Below, piece by piece: positions 1-6,184 of a stretch of 20,563 nucleotides of DNA (the first letter of the stretch is position 1; each line of letters opens with the position of its first letter). The DNA comes from a virus. Under the pieces are notes generated by a model, which saw only the letters and a list, made by a program, of their open reading frames with translations, had not been told where the DNA came from and ran no database searches. The stretch is from the IMG/VR virus record IMGVR_UViG_3300045135_000261, positions 1-20,563 of that record; one strand, given 5' to 3'. A program made the position numbers and the translations under genes.

Positions 1-96
1 CTTGCTGATAAAGACAGAGCTTTCGCACATGTTGTCCACATCACTGGCCGCCGATACGACAAAGCCGTTGCTCAGAATTTCAATATTAATCATCAT
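1..96 (-). CDS. Small hypothetical phage protein, cut by the window edge
   Basis: An open frame starts at the ATG at 94-96 (a second ATG follows at 91-93) and stays open for 32 residues to the left edge, so the C-terminus is missing. A GGAGG lies 9 bases before the first ATG, which favours that start. The start overlaps the last 11 bases of the preceding gene, the same coupled arrangement as the rest of this small-gene operon. The visible part begins MMINIEILSNGFVVSAASD, a short beta-rich start like those of many small marine phage proteins, but I recognise no function. The frame is short and unfinished, so it is supported mainly by its start signal and context. Confidence 0.5.
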   Translation of the reverse strand, partial: MMINIEILSNGFVVSAASDVDNMCESSVFISK

Positions 97-325
97 TTGT
101 GTAAGCCTCCATGAGATTGTCTGGCCGCTCGAGCGGCGTGGATGTTGATGTGATTATATTGGTCAGGATGCAGCGGCCCATCAGCCGCGCCTCGTGCAGC
201 GCCTGAGCGTTTGCACCAAGCACCTCGCTGCACTCCCACCTGTCTTTATAAGCATACGCCATGTGCTGATCGCTGTCCGCGTCGAGCGTCGATACGACAA
301 AAATTGTCAGATAGGTCGCAATCAT
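86..325 (-). CDS. Hypothetical 79-residue protein with hydrophobic N-terminus
   Basis: The ATG at 323-325 overlaps the stop of the upstream gene as ATGA and has an AGGAGG-type ribosome site inside the end of that gene, so the two are translationally coupled. Residues 3-14 (ATYLTIFVVSTL) are hydrophobic. This could be a short membrane anchor or a signal-peptide core, but there is no basic N-terminal residue and no clear cleavage motif, so a cytoplasmic beta strand is equally possible. The rest is mixed polar sequence with two cysteines (C32, C52). No family is recognised. It belongs to the leftward small-gene operon that starts at about 1550. Confidence 0.6.
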   Translation of the reverse strand: MIATYLTIFVVSTLDADSDQHMAYAYKDRWECSEVLGANAQALHEARLMGRCILTNIITSTSTPLERPDNLMEAYTNDD

Positions 326-870
326 AGCTCCACCTCCTCAGGGATAAGTTGGCAGAATTCGACTGCCCAGACTGTCGCGCCTGCCTTGGATTGATTGCCG
401 CGTGACCGAATGTCTGCTCGGCAGATCTCGCCGCGGTCATTCATGTTGGCTAGGTAGGTGCGGATGTTCTGCGTCACGACACCGAGGGCAGCCGCGACTT
501 GCGAGGTTGTTGCGGGGCCGACCATGTTGAGGAATGCGTAAGCCTCCTTGTATAGGTCACGCTGCGGCTTTGATATAGGATCTAGCTCGAAGCTGCCGCA
601 CTCGACCATCTCCTCTTTGATGTCGACCTGATCGCCTTCCTCTGCGACCTTGACGTGCAGGGCGAACCATGGGCAGCGGTCTGCATGCTCCTCGCTGCGG
701 TTTGGCACATACCAGACTGCGATGCGGTCGCCTACCTCGATGCCCGAGCGCTCGGCTACGATTGATCTGATGTAGATTTGCTCGCCATTGTCGGCTCGGA
801 CGGCAAAGCCCGTGCCATAGTCGTCGAGTGTTGTCACGAAAGCGTGAGTTTGATTTGGTTTGTCTAGCAT
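322..870 (-). CDS. OB/cold-shock-like domain fused to a helix-turn-helix domain
   Basis: The protein has 182 residues and starts at the ATG at 868-870 behind a well-placed AGGAGA; the TAG of the preceding 51-residue gene overlaps this ribosome site. Residues about 9-74 look like a five-strand OB fold of cold-shock type: a glycine-aromatic strand (TGFAVRADNGEQIYI), then VGDRIAVWYVPN, then a final PWFALHV strand. An acidic linker follows (about 75-100). Residues about 105-172 look like a winged helix, with TTSQVAAALGVVTQNIRTYL as the helix-turn-helix. Both halves are nucleic-acid-binding folds, so a phage transcription or RNA-binding regulator is the best guess. The domain calls are by eye and the function is inferred. 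Confidence 0.65.
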   Translation of the reverse strand: MLDKPNQTHAFVTTLDDYGTGFAVRADNGEQIYIRSIVAERSGIEVGDRIAVWYVPNRSEEHADRCPWFALHVKVAEEGDQVDIKEEMVECGSFELDPISKPQRDLYKEAYAFLNMVGPATTSQVAAALGVVTQNIRTYLANMNDRGEICRADIRSRGNQSKAGATVWAVEFCQLIPEEVEL

Positions 871-879
871 TGTCGTCTC

Positions 880-1035
880 CTAAAATGGTGGCTCTTCGCC
901 TAGATAACTTGGCATCCACTGTGTGATGATGCCTTTGACTGCTTGCGACCGTGTCTGTTGGGGCGGCCGCGACACCCCGACCTGCTGCAGCTCCTTCCAG
1001 AGCCACTCAGGTATCTTGTTCATCTGCTCGGTCAT
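880..1035 (-). CDS. Small 51-residue protein ending in an SSB-like acidic tail
   Basis: The ATG at 1033-1035 lies behind GGAGA at a spacing of 8 and the stop is TAG at 880-882. The start overlaps the last 29 bases of the upstream 56-residue gene in another frame, and the stop overlaps the ribosome site of the next gene. The sequence has an amphipathic N-terminal segment rich in tryptophan (IPEWLWKELQQ), a central basic part, and the C-terminus GEEPPF. The tail resembles the acid-proline-phenylalanine tip by which bacterial SSB recruits partners (DDDIPF in E. coli). No domain is recognised and the function is unknown. Confidence 0.55.
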   Translation of the reverse strand: MTEQMNKIPEWLWKELQQVGVSRPPQQTRSQAVKGIITQWMPSYLGEEPPF

Positions 1036-1177
1036 TGAGCTTCTCCAACCTGTCTACGATCGCCAGACACTCGCCCAGATCGTGTGTGAGCTGCTGCTTG
1101 CCGACTGACTTGGCGTCTAGCCGCAGGATGTCGATCTTGCGGCGTAGCCGCGCCAGATATTGCTTATTCGTAGTCAT
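1007..1177 (-). CDS. Small basic helical protein, 56 residues
   Basis: The ATG at 1175-1177 lies behind GGAGG at a spacing of about 9 and the stop is TGA at 1007-1009. It overlaps the gene before it by 14 bases and the gene after it by 29 bases, in different frames, which suggests translational coupling. The sequence is strongly helical with heptad-like leucine spacing: YLARLRRKIDILRL early and LAIVDRLEKLND late. It is probably a small two-helix or coiled-coil protein. The N-terminal half is basic and the C-terminus acidic. No known family is recognised. Confidence 0.55.
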   Translation of the reverse strand: MTTNKQYLARLRRKIDILRLDAKSVGKQQLTHDLGECLAIVDRLEKLNDRADEQDT

Positions 1178-1343
1178 CGCCTGTTGCCTCCGCTTCTTCT
1201 AGGGCTGCTAGGGCTTCCCGCATTGCGCGGTGTTTCTGCAGAAACTCGCCCTCGGTAATCATGTGGTTTTGGAATTCGCGGCGGGCCTTGTCGAAGGCCT
1301 CCCACGCTATCTGGTATTCGAGTTCACGGATCTTGATCAGCAT
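1164..1343 (-). CDS. Small coiled-coil protein, 59 residues
   Basis: I place the start at the ATG at 1341-1343, which shares one base with the upstream stop (TGATG) and follows AGGAGG at a spacing of 8. The frame is open further upstream, but that part only shadows the preceding gene. The sequence is almost wholly helical and charged (MLIKIRELEYQIAWEAF, then MREALAALEEAE), with an acidic C-terminus. It could be a dimeric helical hairpin. No function is recognised. It is the second gene of the leftward operon that begins at the promoter near 1560-1585. Confidence 0.6.
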   Translation of the reverse strand: MLIKIRELEYQIAWEAFDKARREFQNHMITEGEFLQKHRAMREALAALEEAEATGDDYE

Positions 1344-1531
1344 CACTGGGCCTCCTGCTGTAGCTGATGGATCAGGTTTTTGTAGCGCTGAATGTCGACG
1401 TGTAGCCAACCGATGTCGCCTGACACCCACGACGGGCGGACGCCCTTGTAGCGCTGCTCAAGCTCGGCAATCTCGCGCTCTGTGCGTTCGATCATGCCTT
1501 GGTAAAGTTTGATTTCGTCTTGGACTTTCAT
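1343..1531 (-). CDS. Small coiled-coil protein, 62 residues, first gene of the small-gene operon
   Basis: The start is set by AAGGAG seven bases before the ATG at 1529-1531. Starting 54 bases further upstream would place the ATG inside the promoter spacer, so the longer frame is rejected. The sequence has a long charged helix (residues 1-28, with MIERTEREIAELEQRY), a short central loop (VRPSWVSGDIGW), and a second helix (VDIQRYKNLIHQLQQ). This is a helical hairpin. No family is recognised. The transcript leader from the proposed promoter is only about 20 bases long. The next gene is coupled through TGATG. Confidence 0.6.
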   Translation of the reverse strand: MKVQDEIKLYQGMIERTEREIAELEQRYKGVRPSWVSGDIGWLHVDIQRYKNLIHQLQQEAQ

Positions 1532-1556
1532 GTCATTCTCCTTTGTGTATGCATAT

Positions 1557-1585
1557 AACATAGGGGCATCTGCCCCTATTTTCAA
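1557..1585 (-). promoter_or_regulatory. Leftward promoter of the small-gene operon with a built-in palindrome
   Basis: On the minus strand TTGAAA (1580-1585) and TATGTT (1557-1562) are separated by exactly 17 bases. A palindrome with perfect 9-base arms (ATAGGGGCA and TGCCCCTAT, two-base centre, 1560-1579) fills the spacer and touches the -10. This is the usual place for a repressor site. The same palindrome could also fold as a hairpin in RNA and, followed by TTTT on the plus strand, act as a weak rightward terminator. The promoter elements are 4-5 of 6 matches to the sigma-70 consensus, so this is an inference from sequence only. Confidence 0.45.
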
Positions 1586-1619
1586 TACCCTTAATAAACT
1601 TTTTTAACCCAATAAAATA

Positions 1620-1647
1620 AGGGCGACCGCTTGGCCGCCCTCTTTTT
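1620..1647. terminator. Bidirectional rho-independent terminator
   Basis: AGGGCG (1620-1625) pairs with CGCCCT (1636-1641). In the minus-strand RNA the stem continues through a G-U pair and two G-C pairs to a 4-base loop. Leftward, the stem is followed by UUAUUUUAUU. Rightward, it is followed by UCUUUUU. It closes the leftward replication operon just after the gene ending at 1670 and separates it from the small-gene operon. Confidence 0.75.
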
Positions 1648-1669
1648 AACATTCGCTTTAATTTACTAA

Positions 1670-2479
1670 TTAACCAGTGCATTCACCATCATCCCTTTGG
1701 CAAAGGAATGCCTCATCGTCAAATATCCAATCAGCCTGCCGATCGACAAAGTCGCCAAGATTTTTGTAGGTGCGAGACTTGTGAAAACTGCTGCCCAACT
1801 CAGCCTCCATGTCTGCCCACCATTGCATCCGATCTGGGTAATCGCGCCACATAGCAGCTAATGCCGCCTCTGACTTTAGGAAGCACCCATCACAGTTGCC
1901 AACGCCCACTGGCAGTTGCAGATCAAAGTCATTCGCTGCCCAATATCCATTCACATCAGCCTTGGTCGCGCCTGCATCTGCGAGAGGAAACCAATTATGC
2001 CAACGCTTATCTTTGGATGGTTTCACGCGATGCGCTTCGTCAGCACGAATGCCGACAGTGTTTACCCAGTGCGTCCATCCGATTGACACAAGATAGCGCT
2101 TAATTGTCTTGACCTTGGTTTCTTGTGTGCAAAACCGCGTCATTACATTTGGCAAATAGTTTCTTGACCTAATCAAAGCCTCTAGCGGCTCACCATTGCG
2201 TGATGCGCTGTTGTGACTGACAATCTCAAACCCAACCTTATTATCGCGCCGCACATACTCAATCCATGTGATAGGCACCTGCCATTCATCGCCGCAACGC
2301 TGCACAAAGTCCAACGTTTGCGGCATCTCGCGACCCGTGTTGGCAAACACAACCTTTGCGCGTTCTGGCAGGCCATCGTTTGCGTCAATGATCTGCTTGA
2401 GCATATATGCGCTTGTGCGGCCACCGCTGAAGCTGATCAGCACATTGCCTTCTGGCAAAGCGTAATTATTTTTCAACAT
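1670..2479 (-). CDS. PAPS-reductase-like PP-loop protein (CysH/DndC superfamily)
   Basis: The protein has 269 residues when started at the ATG at 2477-2479, which overlaps the end of the primase-helicase gene (ATGTTGA) and has GGAG just upstream; the longer open frame runs inside that gene. The PP-loop is SFSGGRTSAYM at residues 16-26, used by this superfamily to bind and adenylylate or bind PAPS/ATP. FANTGREMPQTLDFV and the VGIRADEAHR motif are typical of phage and DndC-like members. Cysteines C117, C196, C199 (CDGC), C260 and C267 could hold a metal or Fe-S cluster. The substrate is unknown: sulfate assimilation, nucleotide or tRNA thiolation and DNA phosphorothioation are all used by relatives. 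Base composition looks slightly poorer in GC than the primase gene, which would suit an acquired gene. It is the last gene before the terminator. Confidence 0.8.
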   Translation of the reverse strand: MLKNNYALPEGNVLISFSGGRTSAYMLKQIIDANDGLPERAKVVFANTGREMPQTLDFVQRCGDEWQVPITWIEYVRRDNKVGFEIVSHNSASRNGEPLEALIRSRNYLPNVMTRFCTQETKVKTIKRYLVSIGWTHWVNTVGIRADEAHRVKPSKDKRWHNWFPLADAGATKADVNGYWAANDFDLQLPVGVGNCDGCFLKSEAALAAMWRDYPDRMQWWADMEAELGSSFHKSRTYKNLGDFVDRQADWIFDDEAFLCQRDDGECTG

Positions 2480-4677
2480 TCGCTCCAACTTATCCACTCG
2501 CCGACCACGACGCATGGCACGTCTCGGCCTGTTCGCTTGTCTGGCAGATACTCGACCCGCAGTACGTCCTTGTTGACCCACGTCTTGAGTATCGACTTGA
2601 TCCTGCCCTTGTCTGCCTCGGGGTCGAGGTTCAGCACCTCCGCCACTGTATAGCCCGCCCAGTTTTTGGCCTGCGGATTTGATCGGGCAGGGTCGCCCTC
2701 GGCCTGATTACCGATAGCCTGCTGCACCCGCATGGCGTCCTTGGTGGTGATACCGTCGAACACGTCTGGCAGCTTGTATTCTGTCGCCACGCCGATCAGC
2801 TCATTATTGGCAAGCTCTACGCTGACCATTCGGCGGTAGACTGCCTTGTCTGCGGGCGGGGCCAGATTGGCCTTCCCGCTGTCGATCCGAAACAGGCCTA
2901 TTGCCTCGCTCTGAGGCACCCCAACGTTCATGGCGTCCTCTTCGGTCACCTTGTTAATCACCCGAGCTACCCGTGCCGCACCGATCAGGCTGCCCGCACC
3001 GCGGACGCTGTCGATTGTCGCATCCTCGCCATTGCCCTTGCGGACATGGTGGACAATGTGGACGGCGCAGTTAGCCTCTCGGGCGAGCTTTCGGAACATG
3101 GCCACGATTGCCTGGATCGAGCTGTTGCTGTTCTCGTTAGCCAAGTGAGTCGACACAAACGGGTCGATAATCACGAGGCCGATGCCGTTGTCCTTGACGC
3201 GCTTCATCAGCACCTCGAGCAGGGCGTCGTTTAGCGTCAGGCCATCTCGCGTCTCGGCACCCATGATCAGCTCGATCGTGTCCTCGGCGTCCATGAATAG
3301 CTTGCCTGCTATGTCCTCGTGCTTGACGTTGTAGTGCTTCATGGCTGCCGCGAGACGCAACATCATCTCTGACATGTCGTCCTCGAGGTTAATTACCCAG
3401 ACGTTGCACTGCTCGTAAATGTTCTCGCCGAGCAGCGGCCTGTTTGCCGCGACTGCCAATGCTTCCACCATTGTCAGGGATGTCTTGCCGATACCGCCTG
3501 CAGAGGCCGTCACGCTGACAAACCCCCTGATGTGGGTGCGGCCATAGATCCAGTGGCGGCGGGGCAGCAACAGCTCATTGATCGGCCCGACTGGTGTGGG
3601 CCACTCAAAGGCTGCAGGGGAAGCCTGCCCCGCCGCGTCAGAAGGCGTAGCGTCCTCGAGGGAGGGGGTTGGGACGCTTTGTTCGAGGCGCTGCACCATG
3701 GGGTCGGGGGGAGGTGTCCAACCCTTATCACGGGCGCCGTCGATCGCCTTCTGAACCTCTCGGCGGGTGTCGTCTACTGTGTAGCCCGCCAATGTGAATT
3801 TGTCTGTCAGCTCGTGGATCTCGTCGTCAGATAGGCCGCGGCTGACGTAGCTGCCAACCAACCTCACGACGTTGTGATGCCAGTCATTGCCCTGCAGGAT
3901 GTTCTGCTGCGCCAATGCCCGATCCATGGCCTGCTTACCGAGGTCGATCTGCAGGCCGCCAGATGTATCATGGCGTGATACATCCTGCACGGGGAAGGCG
4001 CGCAGCATGCGGTCGAATTCGACAGGGTCGCGGTCTTGGCTGAATTCTGTGCGGTAAGTGACAAGCTCGGGGACGTAGCCCTTTGCCTGCTTGTCAGCGT
4101 TAGGCCACGACACAGTGCCTGCCACGCGCATGATGCGGCTCGGGTTGACGACCATGGGGTCTGTCTTGAGAGAGGCCGCGATGCGCTTCTGCATGTCACG
4201 CCACGCGTCCAGATTGAAGACAGGATCCTCGAGCCGCCAATAGGCGTGGCCGCGGACAAATGGCTTCGTGCCTGTCTTCACGGACATTGTGAATTTTGGG
4301 CCTGCAAATGACAGAATATTCTGCATGGCGCCGTCATCGTCTGCATCAGCAAAGCAGAAGAATGCCGCCATGATGTCTGTGTCCTTGGCCGCCTTGCCTG
4401 CCAAGACGTTTTTGCCGTCGACAGGGTTTACGCAAACGTAAACATTCTGCTTGGCGGCGTTCATCTTATATGCATGCTCGACCGCGTCGTCGATCTGGAC
4501 GAGCGGGAACAGGGCGGATGTCGTGGATCTAGTGGTCGAGATGCAACGTATCTCGATCATTGGATTACCGCTTAGGGCTTCCCAACCCTCAGTAATCGTC
4601 GAGAGAAATCCGAAGATGTCGGTTTCGCTCGCTTGTGGCAATTCAGTCGTCATGTTACCCTCACTGTGTGGCCTCAT
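2473..4677 (-). CDS. Primase-helicase fusion: AEP (RepB-like) primase plus RepA-like RecA-fold ATPase
   Basis: The protein has 734 residues from the ATG at 4675-4677, behind a strong GGGAGGA; a second good start at 4653 would remove 8 residues. Residues about 45-230 look like an archaeo-eukaryotic primase: FADADDD (D111, D113) as the metal site, GHAYWRL (H144), and TDPMVVNPSRIMRVAGT (from D173). Residues about 255-322 resemble the PriCT helical linker found after such primases. Residues about 360-570 are a RecA-fold ATPase of the RepA hexameric helicase type: Walker A ASAGGIGKTS (K398, T399), Walker B GLVIIDPF (D505) and the IVHHVRKG motif. A C-terminal winged helix is likely (about 665-730). 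It probably primes and unwinds phage DNA, and is the core of the replication operon. Confidence 0.85.
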   Translation of the reverse strand: MRPHSEGNMTTELPQASETDIFGFLSTITEGWEALSGNPMIEIRCISTTRSTTSALFPLVQIDDAVEHAYKMNAAKQNVYVCVNPVDGKNVLAGKAAKDTDIMAAFFCFADADDDGAMQNILSFAGPKFTMSVKTGTKPFVRGHAYWRLEDPVFNLDAWRDMQKRIAASLKTDPMVVNPSRIMRVAGTVSWPNADKQAKGYVPELVTYRTEFSQDRDPVEFDRMLRAFPVQDVSRHDTSGGLQIDLGKQAMDRALAQQNILQGNDWHHNVVRLVGSYVSRGLSDDEIHELTDKFTLAGYTVDDTRREVQKAIDGARDKGWTPPPDPMVQRLEQSVPTPSLEDATPSDAAGQASPAAFEWPTPVGPINELLLPRRHWIYGRTHIRGFVSVTASAGGIGKTSLTMVEALAVAANRPLLGENIYEQCNVWVINLEDDMSEMMLRLAAAMKHYNVKHEDIAGKLFMDAEDTIELIMGAETRDGLTLNDALLEVLMKRVKDNGIGLVIIDPFVSTHLANENSNSSIQAIVAMFRKLAREANCAVHIVHHVRKGNGEDATIDSVRGAGSLIGAARVARVINKVTEEDAMNVGVPQSEAIGLFRIDSGKANLAPPADKAVYRRMVSVELANNELIGVATEYKLPDVFDGITTKDAMRVQQAIGNQAEGDPARSNPQAKNWAGYTVAEVLNLDPEADKGRIKSILKTWVNKDVLRVEYLPDKRTGRDVPCVVVGEWISWSEC

Positions 4678-4700
4678 GGCCTATCCTCCCTGACAAGAGA

Positions 4701-4731
4701 GTGCTAGGCGGCCGTCTCCTCCGCCTAGCAC
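4701..4731 (-). other. Perfect 11-bp hairpin between the SSB and primase genes
   Basis: GTGCTAGGCGG and CCGCCTAGCAC pair perfectly around a 9-base loop that contains AGGAG on the transcribed strand. The hairpin sits 8 bases after the SSB stop and ends about 23 bases before the primase start. The bases after it (UCUCUUGUC) make a poor U-tract, so it is more likely an RNA-processing, stabilising or attenuating element than a full terminator. Confidence 0.6.
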
Positions 4732-4738
4732 ATTCACC

Positions 4739-5365
4739 TCAAAACTCGAGGTCTTCATCTGCAGCCGCGGCTGCGGGCGCAGGAGCGGGCTGTGGAGCCG
4801 CTGCAGGCCGTGGAGCAGGCTCGGTGGCAATACCTGCCGCGGCACCTTCCTTGAGGCTGTCAGGGCGTTCAACCCACTTTGCAACCTCGAGGATCGGGGC
4901 CACAGTCGAGCCGCGCTTAAACTGCATGGCGTCTGTGCCTGCGAGCTTCACGACAGGCAGCATGCCTGGCGATGGTTGCGACTGCAAAGATGGTGCCAGT
5001 TTGACCAGTGCCTGCCACGCGGCCGCGCCTGCCTGCTCCCAAGTTGCCACGCGGCCACCGCCGAGCGCCACCTTGACCGACAGGCCTTTCTTCCAGTCAT
5101 CCCCTGGGGCTGCCATCATCTGGCTTGGCGATGGGTTCCACCGCCACTCAGGCGCCACGCCTGCCATGCCTTCAGACCGCTGCCATCCTGTCTTCATGGC
5201 CTCGATGTCGAGGATCATGCCCTTGGATACGTCGACCTCTTCCTTGTGGCCGCCGTCGCGGATGTAAAATGTCTTCGGGCCGATCTGGCCGTCTTGGGTG
5301 CCACGGGCTGACCACGCCAGAAACGGGCCAGAGGATCCGTCAGAACCTAAATCAAGTGCGAACAT
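4739..5365 (-). CDS. Probable single-stranded DNA-binding protein
   Basis: The protein has 208 residues; its ATG at 5363-5365 follows AAGGAG at a spacing of 7. Residues about 1-165 are beta-rich and could be an OB fold (FLAWSARGT, KTFYIRDGG, MILDIEAMKTGWQ, GLSVKVALGGG, FKRGSTVAPILEVAKWV). They are followed by an alanine-proline linker (about 175-202) and the acidic, aromatic tail ADEDLEF. Core, flexible linker and acidic tip is the SSB plan, and the gene lies between a recombination nuclease and the primase-helicase, where phage SSB genes are common. There is no sequence match to E. coli SSB that I can see, so the call rests on architecture and context. Confidence 0.6.
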   Translation of the reverse strand: MFALDLGSDGSSGPFLAWSARGTQDGQIGPKTFYIRDGGHKEEVDVSKGMILDIEAMKTGWQRSEGMAGVAPEWRWNPSPSQMMAAPGDDWKKGLSVKVALGGGRVATWEQAGAAAWQALVKLAPSLQSQPSPGMLPVVKLAGTDAMQFKRGSTVAPILEVAKWVERPDSLKEGAAAGIATEPAPRPAAAPQPAPAPAAAAADEDLEF

Positions 5366-5409
5366 TGTTGTCTCCTTGTCGCTTGCCCAAACGGGGCTTG
5401 GAATGCCGC

Positions 5410-5429
5410 AAAAGCCTGCGGCAGGCCTT
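5410..5429 (-). terminator. Possible weak terminator or attenuator after the nuclease gene
   Basis: In the leftward RNA AAGGCCUG pairs with CAGGCUUU (one G-U) around a 3-base loop, followed by UG. An alternative stem, GCCGCA with UGCGGC (5405-5422), competes with it. A further short stem, AUGGUC with GACCAU (5431-5445), covers the stop codon of the nuclease gene. Together they suggest that transcription is damped before the SSB gene. The U-run is short. Confidence 0.35.
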
Positions 5430-5434
5430 CATGG

Positions 5435-6184
5435 TCAAAGACCATAAAACTCTTCGCGCAGCGCCTCACTGCCGCGCCAGTAGAAACTGCCAGTGTTGAC
5501 TGGCACCGTGGCTCGAGCGCTGTCCTTGTCGTTGTGCTTCAGAAATGCCTCGAGCCGATTGATCTGCTGCTTGGCTCGGGCCAGTGTCTCGGCCACGTCG
5601 CCATCTTCTAGCAGGGCTGTCTTCTTTGGCGTGACATAGAGGAATTTGACGCCCATATTACCCATCGCCTTTTGATAGATGCAGCGCTGTAACTGATGCT
5701 CGTGCGTCATGACAGACGGACACCGCGTGGTGGTCTTTAAGTCGATGATTATGCCGTGTTCTGGAAAGACTAGATCGAGGAAACCAATTACAGGGATTTC
5801 GTAGCCGTCACCCTTAGCCAAAATGCTGACCTTGTGCTGTTTGTTGCTTTCTGGAAATTCTGGCTTGCCGTAGTCTTTCAGTTCTTCGATCGCCAAGGCT
5901 GTCATGTCAGAGATGTAGCCGCGCTCCTTGGTCGTCGTCTCGTCACCGATGGGGAAGCGGCTGTCAAATTTCTTTTCAGCCTTGGCCACTGCGGCGTCTA
6001 GGTCACCGCCCATCAGGACGTCAACTACTGCGTCTTCCGTGCAGATACCGCGCCAAGCCGCTGCACCCATGGGCGTCCGCTTGCCGTGTAGATACTGCAT
6101 CACCCAAACATCGGGCGCGTTAGCCCATAGGTTTAGGCTGCTCGCCGACAGGTGGTCGATTTTATGTTTTTCAAACCCGTTCAT
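5435..6184 (-). CDS. PD-(D/E)XK nuclease, RecB/Cas4-like exonuclease
   Basis: The protein has 249 residues from the ATG at 6182-6184, overlapping the upstream gene by 14 bases. HLSASSLNLW at 11-20 is the usual start of RecB/Cas4-type nucleases. The catalytic core is VIGFLDLVF (D137), IIIDLKTT (D148, K150) and the later HQLQRCIY motif (Q164, Y170) that follows it in this family. The acidic motif near residue 50 (GICTED) replaces the more usual histidine-bearing version. Such phage nucleases act in recombination or DNA-end processing, and some act as alkaline exonuclease substitutes. Its position between the Hjc-like resolvase and the SSB supports a recombination or replication role. Substrate polarity cannot be told. 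Confidence 0.8.
   Translation of the reverse strand: MNGFEKHKIDHLSASSLNLWANAPDVWVMQYLHGKRTPMGAAAWRGICTEDAVVDVLMGGDLDAAVAKAEKKFDSRFPIGDETTTKERGYISDMTALAIEELKDYGKPEFPESNKQHKVSILAKGDGYEIPVIGFLDLVFPEHGIIIDLKTTTRCPSVMTHEHQLQRCIYQKAMGNMGVKFLYVTPKKTALLEDGDVAETLARAKQQINRLEAFLKHNDKDSARATVPVNTGSFYWRGSEALREEFYGL

Noticed and set aside
557-1006. Minus-strand frame of about 149 residues overlapping the OB-HTH gene
   Set aside because: It is rich in arginine and alanine and out of frame with both genes it covers, which have ribosome sites and plausible folds.
1560-1579. Palindrome before the small-gene operon read as a simple terminator
   Set aside because: It could stop rightward transcription weakly, but no rightward gene precedes it. 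Its exact fit between -35 and -10 elements on the minus strand makes an operator more likely.
2480-2581. Upstream extension of the PAPS-reductase-like gene
   Set aside because: The extra 34 residues are arginine-rich out-of-frame translation of the primase-helicase C-terminus. The ATG at 2477-2479 gives the normal stop-start overlap.
4635-5267. Long plus-strand open frame (about 210 residues) opposite the SSB gene
   Set aside because: It lies antisense to the SSB and the start of the primase gene, has low-complexity Ala/Gly/Arg-rich composition from the linker region, and lacks a ribosome site. The minus-strand genes have motifs and good starts.
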